Part shown: positions 40,075-50,000 of the stretch, one piece after another
Layout of the letters: every line of letters begins with the position of its first letter
Numbering within the stretch: the stretch's first letter is position 1
Assembly: GCF_000417875.1 (NCBI RefSeq)
Contig: NW_006920893.1
Coordinates: forward strand, 223,955-287,954
Source of the DNA: Pseudozyma flocculosa PF-1
Lineage: Eukaryota; Basidiomycota; Ustilaginomycetes; Ustilaginales; Ustilaginaceae
Length of the DNA: 64,000 nt
Reading direction: 5' to 3'
Notes under the pieces: generated by a model
What the model was told of the DNA's origin: nothing
Database searches by the model: none
The model's input: the letters and a program-made list of their open reading frames with translations, nothing else
Program-made: the position numbers and the translations under genes

Positions 40075-40495
40075 CATAGCTAGTAGCAGGTGCATCTGGG
40101 ATGTTTTGGGGCGTATGAGTGCTACGCTTCCCCCCAGAGTCTTCAGCTACGATTTGAGAAGCGGCCACCGTAAAGCTGCTACACATCAGAAGCATAGGTA
40201 CTCCTGAGAACTTTTGAAGTGCAGCATGTCTACGCTTCAGGGCATCCAGAAGTGTAGATTTGCTACAATCCTGAAGCATAGAACACCAGTTGGTCTGAGG
40301 GCTGTAGGGGTCCTACGGTGCTGAGGTTCCTGAAGTGTAGGGCCCCTACACTTCTGGGGACTGCAGGAAGCCCTACACTTCTGATGTGTAGGGGCCCTAC
40401 CCTGGCTGCTTCTAGGACCGTAGCCCAAGACTCTGGGGGGATGCGTAGCACCCTTACACCCCAGATGAACCCAGATGCACCTGCTGCTAGCTATG
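40075..40495. repeat. Foldback element: long imperfect inverted repeat
   Basis: The left end reads CATAGCTAGTAGCAGGTGCATC and the right end is its near-exact reverse complement (about 25 of the first 26 bases pair). The two arms stay collinear for roughly 130-200 bases, sharing GTGCTACGC, CCCCCCAGAGTCTT, GCTACG, CTACACATCAGAAG and TTCCTG, so about 420 bases can fold into one long hairpin. Inside are repeated smaller palindromes of the type GAAGTGTAGGG/CCCTACACTTC (for example 40331-40353). No open frame of note is present. The structure fits a MITE or foldback transposon. I could not find an obvious target-site duplication by eye. Confidence 0.75.
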
Positions 40496-40568
40496 TGTCG
40501 GCATCTGTCTCGGCCGAGAAGCCACGCAGCGCAACAGACAGCAGCAGCTGGCGCCAGGGTGTGATCTA

Positions 40569-41756
40569 GCCCTGGGGCCCGGCTGCTGCTTCCCTTCTGA
40601 ATCCCATCGTCTTGGTCATCGAGAGCCTTTGTGTCAGCGGGAGGTCGAAACAGGCACTCCACTCGCCCCACAAGCGTTCAAGAAGCACTTCACCGACAAC
40701 ACGATCAAGGGCCAGGAGGTACTGCGCCCGGCGGCCTTGATACTGTGGGCCGAGGCGGCGGAGCTCAAGGCTCAGAGAGATGCCTCCCGGACGATTGAGC
40801 CTCTCTGCAGCAGCCTCGAAGAGCGCGGCGAGCTTTCGACAGCCGGCCGCCTGTCCCCCAAGGCCGCCTTCCCCGGACTCCTGTGGCCAGGGGAGGAAGA
40901 GTTTGAAGAGGACGACATCGTCGGGGGGCGTCCCGGCGAAAGAGCCTTGTGATGTGTGCGTGCCCATTCTGGCCGTCGTCTGCCTCGCCCTCGAGATCAG
41001 CAGATCCGGGGGTCGAGACCAGCTGACGGGCCTTCGATACGGCCCTTTCGGAACCCACCATCCCCTCAAAGCCAGTCTCGGCCACACCAATCATCTCGAG
41101 CTGTCCAGACTGCGCGACCTCCATCTCGACGCCTTGCACGACGACAAGCCCGCGCCGGACCAAGTTGATGCCCTCGTCGACGCGTTCCAAGGGCTGCTGG
41201 CGGGAGTCAAGGCGACGATCCAAGCCTGGGGTTCCAACAGTCTCATCAAGTCGTGGCTGCCTACTACTCTGTCCGTGGCTCTCTCAAGCTGTGTCGAAAG
41301 GTGCGCTCGATCTCCGAGGAGTTTGCCCTACCGACGAGGGGCATCGACTTTGGCAGGGCGATCACCTTGGCCGACCTCTCTGCCTTCGCTTATAACGGCG
41401 GTGAGATTGGCGGCGGCCTCGGACCGCCGGATCACCGAGGCTCTGTCGAAGGCGACACCGGCGGCCCAGGTGCGAGCTCGAGCCGCGTCACGCTCGACAG
41501 CGGCGGTGGCGACGGCACTGGCAGCGCAGTCGCGACCTCGAGCCGTGTCACGCTCGACAGCGGCGGTGGCGGCGGGCCCAGCAGCGCATTCGGCACCAGC
41601 GGCGGCACCGGAAACGCCATCGCGGGCTCGAGCGGGGTCGGAGGCGCCGTCGCGAGCACGAGCAGAGTCGCATTGGACAGCGACGACGGCACGGCCCGCT
41701 CCCTTGCGGGCTCGAGTGGGGTCGCCTTTGCTCGCAATCTCAAGCATGGTTGAGCT
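40569..41756 (+). pseudogene. Start-less, frameshifted gene remnant of unknown family
   Basis: Three coding-like blocks lie on the plus strand. Block 1 (frame of 40629, to about 40948) reads CQREVETGTPLAPQAFKKHF, ILWAEAAELKAQRDASRTIE and EEEFEEDDIVGG. A plausible 55-base intron (40949-41003) joins it to block 2 (LTGLRYGPFGTHHPLKASL, DLHLDALHDDKPAPDQVDAL, AFQGLLAGVKATIQAW). Near 41225-41235 the coding style shifts frame by one base into block 3 (QQSHQVVAAYYSVRGSLKL, VRSISEEFALPTRGIDFGRA). Block 3 ends in a Gly/Ser-rich repeat built on SSRVTLDSGGG. No in-frame ATG precedes block 1 back to the foldback element. I recognise no family. A missed splice or a sequencing error is an alternative to true decay. 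Confidence 0.45.
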
Positions 41757-42190
41757 CCTCTCACGAACGCCTCTCCAGCAACCGCTGCCAGCATTCTCTC
41801 GTGCTGATCACTCACCCGCATCATCATCGCCCCACGCCAGCCCTAGCCAATCCCCTTTGCTGCGCTACGCACTGCGCGAATGCCGGTGCCACGGAAATCG
41901 AGTCATCTGGGCTATCGGCGGGCGGCCTTGTTCTTTGCGGCTTTTGCAATCGATGATGAGTATGGCTTTCCATGTCGGGACGGGAAGGGACAGGGCCATG
42001 TCGTGGGCCAGAGAAAGACCGGAACGAGGGGGGCTCGGGAGAAGAACAGAAAGAGGACGGGAGGGGTGAACACGGCAGGACGCCCTGAGGGATGTTGGGC
42101 CAGTCTGACCACCACCCGGGACAGGCAAGGTGTGCTCTGGAAAGCACGAACAGGCAAGCCGAGCCGCATGTGCGACGGCGAGCTCGCAGC
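41757..42190. other. Convergent intergenic region
   Basis: It lies between the gene remnant (+) and the lipase 3' end (-). No gene is seen. Confidence 0.4.
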
Positions 42191-43237
42191 CTAGGCGGCG
42201 TAGGGCTTTGCGTAGCTCATGAGCGGGGGCTCGGCGGGGACGACGTCGGCGGTGGGGAACGAGGTGATGGTGTTGAGGCCGGCCTGGAAGGCGTCTGCGA
42301 CGCTCGAGAAGGTGTCGTTGCTCAGTCCGGAGCCGTAGGGGTAGCTGTAGCAGGAGCGCTTGTCGATGGCGGCGCGCGAGATGGGCGCGCCGACGGCGAG
42401 GGACTTGTATCCGATCTCGAAGGCGGCCGAGTCGACGAGCATGCTGGCGTGGTCGGCGTAGTGGAAGGCGCCGCAGATGTCGCTGGCCTGGAGCGGGTAG
42501 AGGCTGGCGTTGTTGATGACCGACGTGGCGCCGGAGCCCGTCTCGGGCGTGACGACCTGGTCGGTGAGGGTGTAGATGGAGGCGGTGGGGACGACGGCGC
42601 TGCCCGCCGTGGCCTTGGAGAGGGTGTTGACAAAGTGGCTGCCCGTCGACTGCTGCCACTCGGCGGCGGGGCACCCGCCCTGGGTGATCTTGGCGCTGCT
42701 GCAGTAGAGGATGCCGTCGAGGGTGCCCTTGAAGTCGGCGGCGAGGGCAATGTACTCGGCCGTGACGCTGCGCGCCGCGACGGGCCAGAAGGTGAGGGCC
42801 CACTCGACGTTGAGGTTGCCCTGGCTGTGGGCCACGATGCCCACCTTGCCCGTCGACGACTGCGGAGCGAGGTACTGGATGCCGCGCGCCACGTACTCGG
42901 CAGAGATCTGGATATCGCCCTGGCTGCGGTCCGGCAGCGTGATGTAGCACACGTCAAAGCCCGGTCCGAGGGTGGGCAGCAGCGACGTCCAGGGCCCGTT
43001 GCCCCACGACTCGGGACCGGTGCTGCCCGTGCCGTGGACGAGGAAGACGATGCCTCCGGCCTTGCCCTGGATGCCGTTGGGGCAGTTGATGACGTTCTGT
43101 GCCGTCGCCGCCGAAACGGAAAAGGGCGCGTCGCTCGTCGGCGGCACCGCGGCGCGCTTGGCGAGGGGCGAAGGGGCCGCGAGGGCCAGCGGCGCAGCCA
43201 CGAGGGCGAGCAGCAGGGAGCGGGGCGAGAAGATCAT
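42191..43237 (-). CDS. Secreted lipase of the CalB (Candida antarctica lipase B) type
   Basis: A single exon of 348 residues with signal peptide MIFSPRSLLLALVAAPLALA and a Lys-Arg site (residues 27-28) after which a propeptide may be removed. The oxyanion loop is HGTGSTGPESW (residues 69-78; CalB has a closely similar GTGTTGP loop). The catalytic residues fit the CalB order: Ser138 in AHSQGN, Asp226 in TLTDQVVTP and His263 in YADHASML. Other shared blocks are VEWALTFWPVAARSVTAEYIALAADFKGTL, GSAVVPTASIYTLTD and a PLMSYAKPYA end. The enzyme should hydrolyse esters or lipids outside the cell. The serine motif reads AHSQG where CalB has TWSQG. An upstream in-frame ATG at 43297 would bury the signal peptide, so 43237 is preferred. 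Confidence 0.93.
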   Translation of the reverse strand: MIFSPRSLLLALVAAPLALAAPSPLAKRAAVPPTSDAPFSVSAATAQNVINCPNGIQGKAGGIVFLVHGTGSTGPESWGNGPWTSLLPTLGPGFDVCYITLPDRSQGDIQISAEYVARGIQYLAPQSSTGKVGIVAHSQGNLNVEWALTFWPVAARSVTAEYIALAADFKGTLDGILYCSSAKITQGGCPAAEWQQSTGSHFVNTLSKATAGSAVVPTASIYTLTDQVVTPETGSGATSVINNASLYPLQASDICGAFHYADHASMLVDSAAFEIGYKSLAVGAPISRAAIDKRSCYSYPYGSGLSNDTFSSVADAFQAGLNTITSFPTADVVPAEPPLMSYAKPYAA

Positions 43238-43361
43238 TGTGGGGTATGGAGGGGATGGGATGGGGGTCGCAAGGCTTTTGAGAGAGGAGAAAAGCACAGG
43301 AGGGGTGTGGAAATGATTGAGGATGGCGAGGAGAAGGCGATGATCAGGGCGATGCCGCGTC

Positions 43362-43369
43362 TACTTATG
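43362..43369 (-). promoter_or_regulatory. TATA-like element upstream of lipase
   Basis: The minus strand reads GTCCATAAGTAGACG, about 125 bases upstream of the lipase start codon. Confidence 0.4.
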
Positions 43370-44275
43370 GACCTCTGTGGCGCAGCGCGGCGGTCATCGG
43401 AGGTCAGCATGTCTTTGGTGGACTGCGCTGCATCGTGCACGATCTCCGCGAAAGCTGGCCATCGATATCGTCAAAGGCAGGCCGGGCGCTCGAGGATGGC
43501 TGCTGCCACCGGCGGTGTTGGTGAAACGGCGGATCGACGCGTCGGATATACCCTTGCCTACCCCGCACCGCCGGGCCGCGCCCTCGCCCTCGACGACCTC
43601 GTGGCGCTCGGCAAGGAAGGAGGGGGGAAGAAGGTTCAATCGGTGCCTGCGGGGCGTTGATCGCTTGCACTGGATCTCACGACGGCGGTTGGGAAGATGC
43701 GAGCGGTTGATACGGGCGCTGCGGTGGGTGGTCACGGCGGGCGACGACGCCCAGATCGGCAGAGGAAGGACGGCCGCTGCGCGCGTCGTGCGTACCCGAC
43801 CCTGACCCTCTGCTGCCTACCTGATCAGGCTTCGCAACTCCGCACCGATACCGTGGGTCAGGATGGACCGGTAGTTGGGATCGCCCGACCGGCTGCTTTC
43901 GGATACCGGTGCAACTGATGCCGGACGGCCCAAAGGGGGACAGGGGACGAGGATGGGCGGCAATCGGTACGGTTAGAGCGGGCGGCATTGGACATGTGTG
44001 CGTGTATGCGAAGTCGGCAAAGGATGTCTCCTCCCTGACAGGGCAGCCCACGTGGGTATACTCCGTCGCCGCTGCGGCGGGCAGTACAGTAGCGATGCGG
44101 ATGGCAAACGCCCCCCTCCCCGCCCCGCCCCGCGCCGGGCTACGCTCGCGGAGGATAGAAGGGAGGAGTTTGGAAAGACGGCGAATCGCGCTCGCTCGGC
44201 TGCCTCATCATCTTCCCAGAATCGATGGGCTGATGTCGACAACGACGGCACAGCGCACAGACCTTCCGTCTCCTT

Positions 44276-44301
44276 GTCGTCGTCGTCGTCGTCGTCGTCG
44301 A
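44276..44301. repeat. (GTC)n trinucleotide tract
   Basis: About eight GTC triplets in intergenic DNA. Confidence 0.8.
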
Positions 44302-45719
44302 TAGTGCGCCCGTCCCTCGACCTGCACACCATGAGCCGAAAGAGGAAAGAGGGGGCCCCACAAACCCCAGGGCGGACGAGTCGCTGACCCGAGGCGCAGT
44401 CGCGCTTGCCGAAAAGGCCTTCCGACCATTGCGGGTCGGCGGCAGGGCAGCAAAGAGACCAAAACCTTTCGATCTCTTCTCCCTGATGGCGGTGTACCTC
44501 GCCGTCGATCCCTCTTACCGCCGCGTCCGTGCACCCAGGCAACGACAGCCGGTCCTTGATGTCGTGTGCGCGCGGCAACGCCATTCCATCCTTCCTCTTT
44601 TGACCATAGCAGCACCAACTCCGTCGACACCTCCCTCATCTTCGCTTGCGCCGTCTCGCATCGCCTTCGCCGCCATCGTCGGCGTCTCGCTCGCTCTGTC
44701 ATTCATCGACGCTCTCCTCGCCTCGACGCCCAGCGCCGTCAATCTCGCCTTCTCTCTGGCTCTCGAACCTTCGGGCGAGGACGGAAGCAGACCGCTCCTC
44801 CATGGACTGCACGTCTGTCTTCGCACCCCTGCAGCCTGGTCAACGCGCTCCCTTGTTCCTTTCTCGCTCACGATGTTCTTTGTCCGCGCACGTTCCTTCC
44901 GCGGAGGACGCCTCAATGTGCTCATCCCCTCGCGCCCGGTCAATCGCCCAGCCTCGAGCGACCATACCCAGGCTACAGACCGATCGCCTCTCCAATCGCT
45001 ACGTCGACGGTCCCCCCGTGTCTGAGTCTGCTCTGTCGACGTACCTAGCTGGCTTCCGTCGTTGCGCCTCGGCCACGAGGCCGCCTCACCTCGCCGCTCC
45101 CCTTTGACACCCGCTTGAAGACGTGCTTCCAGGGTCTGCAGATGGAGCACGCAGGCCGTTCCTTGACGCTCCAGGTGGAATCCTCGCATTGCGTCCGAAG
45201 TTGGGCAGGAACGAGGGCCGGGCGTCGTCCTTGTCCTTGTGAGGCGTCTCTGAAAACCCGAGAAAGGCCGGACGATTTGTGAAGATGTGACTGCAAAAGT
45301 GCTAGAACTCGTTGATCTCATCGCAACCATTACAACGGGCTCCTTTCCAACTATTCCCGCCTCGACGGCCGATCCGATCCGACGTTAAGACGGCCGCTGA
45401 CTGTCGGCTTGCTTGGCATGGGCATTCTCAACGGGATCTTGGTCCTTTCGCAGGGGGCGAGGAAAGGCTTGTCGCATTCGGAGTATCTAGAGCAATCTAG
45501 CAACCAAGAATCCAGAGTCGAGTCCCATGGTCGCCGAGGAACGGCGAGCCAAAGGGCCGGTTGATGTCGAGCCCCGCCCTCGCACAGGCCAGCCTGCTCA
45601 GCCCGCCCAACCGCGTCCAGCCGACAGGTGGAGGCAGGTAAGCGCCCGCTTCCGCTCGACCACCACCACCACCTCGTCGCTCTCCCAACGCCAATCGCAT
45701 CGCATCGCGCGCGCGCCCT

Positions 45720-45750
<31 letters not shown>
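45720..45750. repeat. (GAC)n trinucleotide tract
   Basis: About nine to ten GAC triplets 26 bases upstream of the preferred DUF202 start. They would encode an Asp run if translation began at the upstream ATG (45527). Confidence 0.8.
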
Positions 45751-45775
45751 CCGCCGCCGCCCCTACCGCCCCGCA

Positions 45776-46692
45776 ATGTCGCACGTCGTAGCGGTGCTCA
45801 AGTCGGCCTGGTCCTCGCTCAACCTCGAGCTCAAAAACGAGGGCAGCGTCGCACGAGACCACCTCGCCTCCGAACGCACCTTTCTCGCATGGCTCAGGAC
45901 CAGCCTCAGCCTCGTCTCAATCGGCATGTCGGTATCCACTCGGTCCCAGCCGGCGCCGGTCAGCAGCCCCAGCTGAACTCCTCCTCTCCCTGCCCTCTGT
46001 GTCCTTCGCTCCCGGCCCCTCCCCACAGCGCCCTCACCCAGATCTTCCAGATCCCCTCGCTCGTCGGCCACAAGTCGCTCAGCCAGCGCGCACACCTCCT
46101 CCTCCTCCTCCAGCAGCAGCAGCAGAGCGGCGACTACCTCGAAGCAGACGATGCACTGCTCCCGCGCGAGGTCCACCGCGATCTAGCAAGGCTGTGAGTA
46201 CCGAAGCGGCCGATGTCGACCCACGATGCAGGCGACGCGCTGATGCTCACGCGTCCTTCCCTCTGCCTACACCGTCAACGACGCACAGTGGCAAGCCGGT
46301 CGGCGGCGCCTTCATCATCCTCGGCACCATCGTCCTCCTCCTCGGTGAGACACGCGCGTCGTCTCGCCTCCGCCAGGCCTTGGCCGACATCGCGGCTGAC
46401 ACTCGCACCTTGCCCCTCCCCCCCCGTCTCGCTCCAGGCTGCCGCAGGTACTTTGTCGTACAGGGCCAGTTGACCAGGGGCAAGTTCCCGCCATCAAAGC
46501 TGTCCAGTGAGTTGAGCGTCGATCGTCTGGTCTCCTTTCGAGAAGACCCGCCACGCCGAACAGACGTGGCGTCCAAACCCGCTGACGCCCTCTGCCCATC
46601 GCCATCGATGAGCAGTCTCGATAACCGCGGGCCTGGCCGGCGCGCTCATCATCGCAGCCACATCGGTAGTCCTCGTCGGCGAGCGCACCTGA
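45776..46692 (+). CDS. DUF202 (VTC1-like) three-span membrane protein
   Basis: Five exons (45776-45927, 46029-46193, 46289-46344, 46438-46506, 46616-46692) give 172 residues. The DUF202 signature is exact: ARDHLASERTFLAWLRTSLSLVSIGIALTQIF, then GGAFIILGTIVLLLG with CRRYFVVQGQLTRGKFPPSKL, then a last span ITAGLAGALIIAATSVVLVGE. Related domains occur in the vacuolar transporter chaperone subunit Vtc1; the function of free DUF202 proteins is unclear. The loop between spans 1 and 2 is enlarged (about 45 residues, with LLLLLQQQQQSGDYLEADD). The first donor is GTCGGT, chosen because it restores SIGIALTQIF. An in-frame ATG at 45527 would add 83 low-complexity residues. Confidence 0.85.
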
Positions 46693-47078
46693 GACGCCGT
46701 CTCTGCCTGCCCCGTAATACCAGCCGAAACATTCTTGCGAAGCGTACGCTCCTCAGCTCTTGGGGCCATTCCAAGCTTGGCCGACGGTCGCCGAGCCAGC
46801 GCCGCTACGCTGCGATGCGGAAAAGTGAACCCGAGCTCTCAACATTACGGTCAGCCAGGCTGGATGCGAGACTGGGTGGTCAATATTGTGCGGACGGCCC
46901 GGCAATGGACCTTTGATTGAGTTACCGCCAATCGGGCTGGCGTAGTTTCCGAGAAATAACAAAAGGCAGTCACCGTTTATTGCTGCGTGCACGCATACGT
47001 TGACCTCTTGCGCCTCATCGATGAAAACGACAAGGGAGGGCAGGGGGCAGGCAGGGAGTGATCGCGTCGACGCTGGGC
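46693..47078. other. Convergent intergenic region
   Basis: It contains the 3' flanks of the DUF202 gene (+) and the PHD protein (-). Nothing else is recognised. Confidence 0.4.
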
Positions 47079-50000
47079 TCACTGCGACGGCGGTGCGGGC
47101 GACGGAGCGGACGCGTCGACGCGGGGGGTTGCGACGGGCGCGCGCGGGCTCTCGGGCTGCACGGCACCTCGGCCGTCGTCCTGTGCGGCCTCGAGGCTGG
47201 CCTTGACGGCGGCGGGCGTCGAGATCGACAAGGTCTCGCTGCCGACGGCGGGGGCTTCGGTCGATGGCGCAGCGGCGACGGTGGCGTCGGGGAGCTGTGT
47301 CGCCGACGCTGCGGTCGCCTTGGCGTCGGGGTCGACGCTGGCCTGCGGCTGCGGCTGCGGCAGGCCGAGTCCGATGGCCGATGCCGGTGGCGGGTTCCGC
47401 TCGCCATCCTCGAGCACCTTGAAGGCCTGTGCGGCGGCGCCGGTGGTGGGCCCGGGCGCCNNNNNNNNNNNNNNNNNNNNNNNNNNNNNNNNNNNNNNNN
47501 NNNNNNNNNNNNNNNNNNNNNNNNNNNNNNNNNNNNNNNNNNNNNNNNNNNNNNNNNNNNNNNNNNNNNNNNNNNNNNNNNNNNNNNNNNNNNNNNNNNN
47601 NNNNNNNNNNNNNNNNNNNNNNNNNNNNNNNNNNNNNNNNNNNNNNNNNNNNNNNNNNNNNNNNNNNNNNNNNNNNNNNNNNNNNNNNNNNNNNNNNNNN
47701 NNNNNNNNNNNNNNNNNNNNNNNNNNNNNNNNNNNNNNNNNNNNNNNNNNNNNNNNNNNNNNNNNNNNNNNNNNNNNNNNNNNNNNNNNNNNNNNNNNNN
47801 NNNNNNNNNNNNNNNNNNNNNNNNNNNNNNNNNNNNNNNNNNNNNNNNNNNNNNNNNNNNNNNNNNNNNNNNNNNNNNNNNNNNNNNNNNNNNNNNNNNN
47901 NNNNNNNNNNNNNNNNNNNNNNNNNNNNNNNNNNNNNNNNNNNNNNNNNNNNNNNNNNNNNNNNNNNNNNNNNNNNNNNNNNNNNNNNNNNNNNNNNNNN
48001 NNNNNNNNNNNNNNNNNNNNNNNNNNNNNNNNNNNNNNNNNNNNNNNNNNNNNNNNNNNNNNNNNNNNNNNNNNNNNNNNNNNNNNNNNNNNNNNNNNNN
48101 NNNNNNNNNNNNNNNNNNNNNNNNNNNNNNNNNNNNNNNNNNNNNNNNNNNNNNNNNNNNNNNNNNNNNNNNNNNNNNNNNNNNNNNNNNNNNNNNNNNN
48201 NNNNNNNNNNNNNNNNNNNNNNNNNNNNNNNNNNNNNNNNNNNNNNNNNNNNNNNNNNNNNNNNNNNNNNNNNNNNNNNNNNNNNNNNNNNNNNNNNNNN
48301 NNNNNNNNNNNNNNNNNNNNNNNNNNNNNNNNNNNNNNNNNNNNNNNNNNNNNNNNNNNNNNNNNNNNNNNNNNNNNNNNNNNNNNNNNNNNNNCCCCCG
48401 GGTGGGCGTCCCGGGATCCTGGCTGTAGCGGCCGATGCTGCTGGCGCTGGGGGCTGGGCTTGTCGCGCTTGAGGAACTGCATGCCGGGCGTGGGCGTGGG
48501 GATGCCGGCGGGCGGAGGGCGGCACCGCGTGCAGTAGAAGTCGACGTTGGCCCAGTCGCGGTTCTTCTTGCGGCCGAGGACGTGGCGGTCAAACTTGTTC
48601 CAGCAGCGGACGTGCTGCCAGACGCCGCATGTCTCGCAGCACACGATCTCCTTGCCCTCGTCTGGCGGGTTGATGCCGGCCTTGCCGCATACCTCGCAGT
48701 TGAGCTCCCAGTTCTCCTCTTCGTCGTCCTCGGCCGCGGCCGCTGCTGCGTCGCCGAGACTCGGCGTGCCGCGCTGGGCGGGCTCGGGCGTCGCGGTGGC
48801 CTCCTCTGGCGGCGGGATGCCGCCGTTGGCATTGATCTCCTCGCGCCGCCGCTTCCTCTCCTCGCGGTCCCGCTCGCGCCGCTCGCGCTCGATCTCTTCG
48901 CGGATGGCGCGCTCCTCGGCCTCGCGCTCGCGTGCGTGGATGCGCTCCTCCCTCTCGCGGATGCGGTCCTCGCGCGACCTCTGCGCCTTGGCCTCCTCCT
49001 CCTCCCGCGCCCGCTTCTCCTCGTCCTCCTGCCGCAGCCGCGCCATCTTCTCCTCCATCCTCGCTCGCGCCTCGCGGTCTCGTTCCCGCTCCTCGCGCTC
49101 CGACTCCTTGAGCGCGATGCGGCTCGAGCGCTTGCGGTTGGCCAGCGCCGCCTCGAGCGCGCGCTGGCGGTCCTGCTCGTCAAAGGCGGCGAGCACCGTG
49201 GGCAGGATGTCGTGGTTGACAAACGAGTGCAGGTTGCGCTCGTTGAGGTCCTTTGACTTGGCAAAGCGCGCCGCAAACTCGAGCCAGTCGGCGCGGGTGA
49301 TGACGATCTGCGCGGTGGGCGGGGGCGACGGTAGGTCGGGCGTAGCCGGAGCGACATTCAGCTGGTATCCGCTGCAAAGCCGTGAGGCGGGCGGACGCAG
49401 TGTACTCACCGTCTCGAACTCGATCCAGCCGTCCTCGTCGGCCTCCGGGTCGTCCGCCTGAGCAGCGTCGGCCACGCCGTCATCGACCTCGGCCGCCGCT
49501 TTTGTGCCAGCCTTGGCATCCTCGCCTTCCTCCCTGACGTCTTCGACTTCTATGGCGACCGCCGGCTCGGCTTCTTCCGCCCCATCTTGTGCCGCCTCGG
49601 CTTCTTCGGGCTTGGCGTCCTGGTCATCGTCCGGCGGGTCGCTAAGCTCTGAGTCGCTGCTCGAGCCAAATTCTCCGCCCCTACTGAAGCGCGCCGAGGT
49701 GCGCGTGCCTCGCCTCGGTGGTTGCCGCGCGAGCACCTTGCCGTGGTCGCCTCGCCCCCTCTTGCTCGGGGTTGGCGAGCCGCTGTCCGACTCGACCTCG
49801 CTGACTCGCCCTCGCTTCCGAGGACTGGACCGGCTGCCGCTCGCCGGTGTCGCTGTGGCTGCCTTCTTCGCCGCTGATCTGGAAGGCGTCGACTTGGCGG
49901 CGGCGGCGGCTCGTTTGGCGGCCGCAGCTTCCGCGCGAGCCCGCTTGGAGCCCTTCTTTGCGGGCGGTCGAGCCTTTGCAGCGGGCTGGGGAGGAGGGGG

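Larger units (their letters stand above)
43238..45775. other. Long intergenic region, lipase (-) / DUF202 (+)
   Basis: About 2.5 kb between divergent genes. It has a CATAAGTAG TATA-like site at 43362-43369, a GTC run at 44276-44301 and a GAC run at 45720-45750 just before the DUF202 start. Weak coding-like stretches occur near 44331-44560 on the plus strand, but the frame breaks, and I do not accept a gene. Confidence 0.4.

Noticed and set aside
40566..41090. 174-codon minus-strand frame beginning MVWPRLALRGWW
   Set aside because: The plus strand of the same DNA shows better coding style (GAC GCC CTC GTC GAC), so the minus frame is taken as a shadow, though not with certainty.
42092..43660. 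522-codon plus-strand frame
   Set aside because: Antisense shadow of the CalB-like lipase.
44331..45025. Possible plus-strand gene beginning MSRKRKEGAPQTP
   Set aside because: Good start context, but a stop follows after 18 codons and the coding-like sequence after it is in another frame with no intron that fits.
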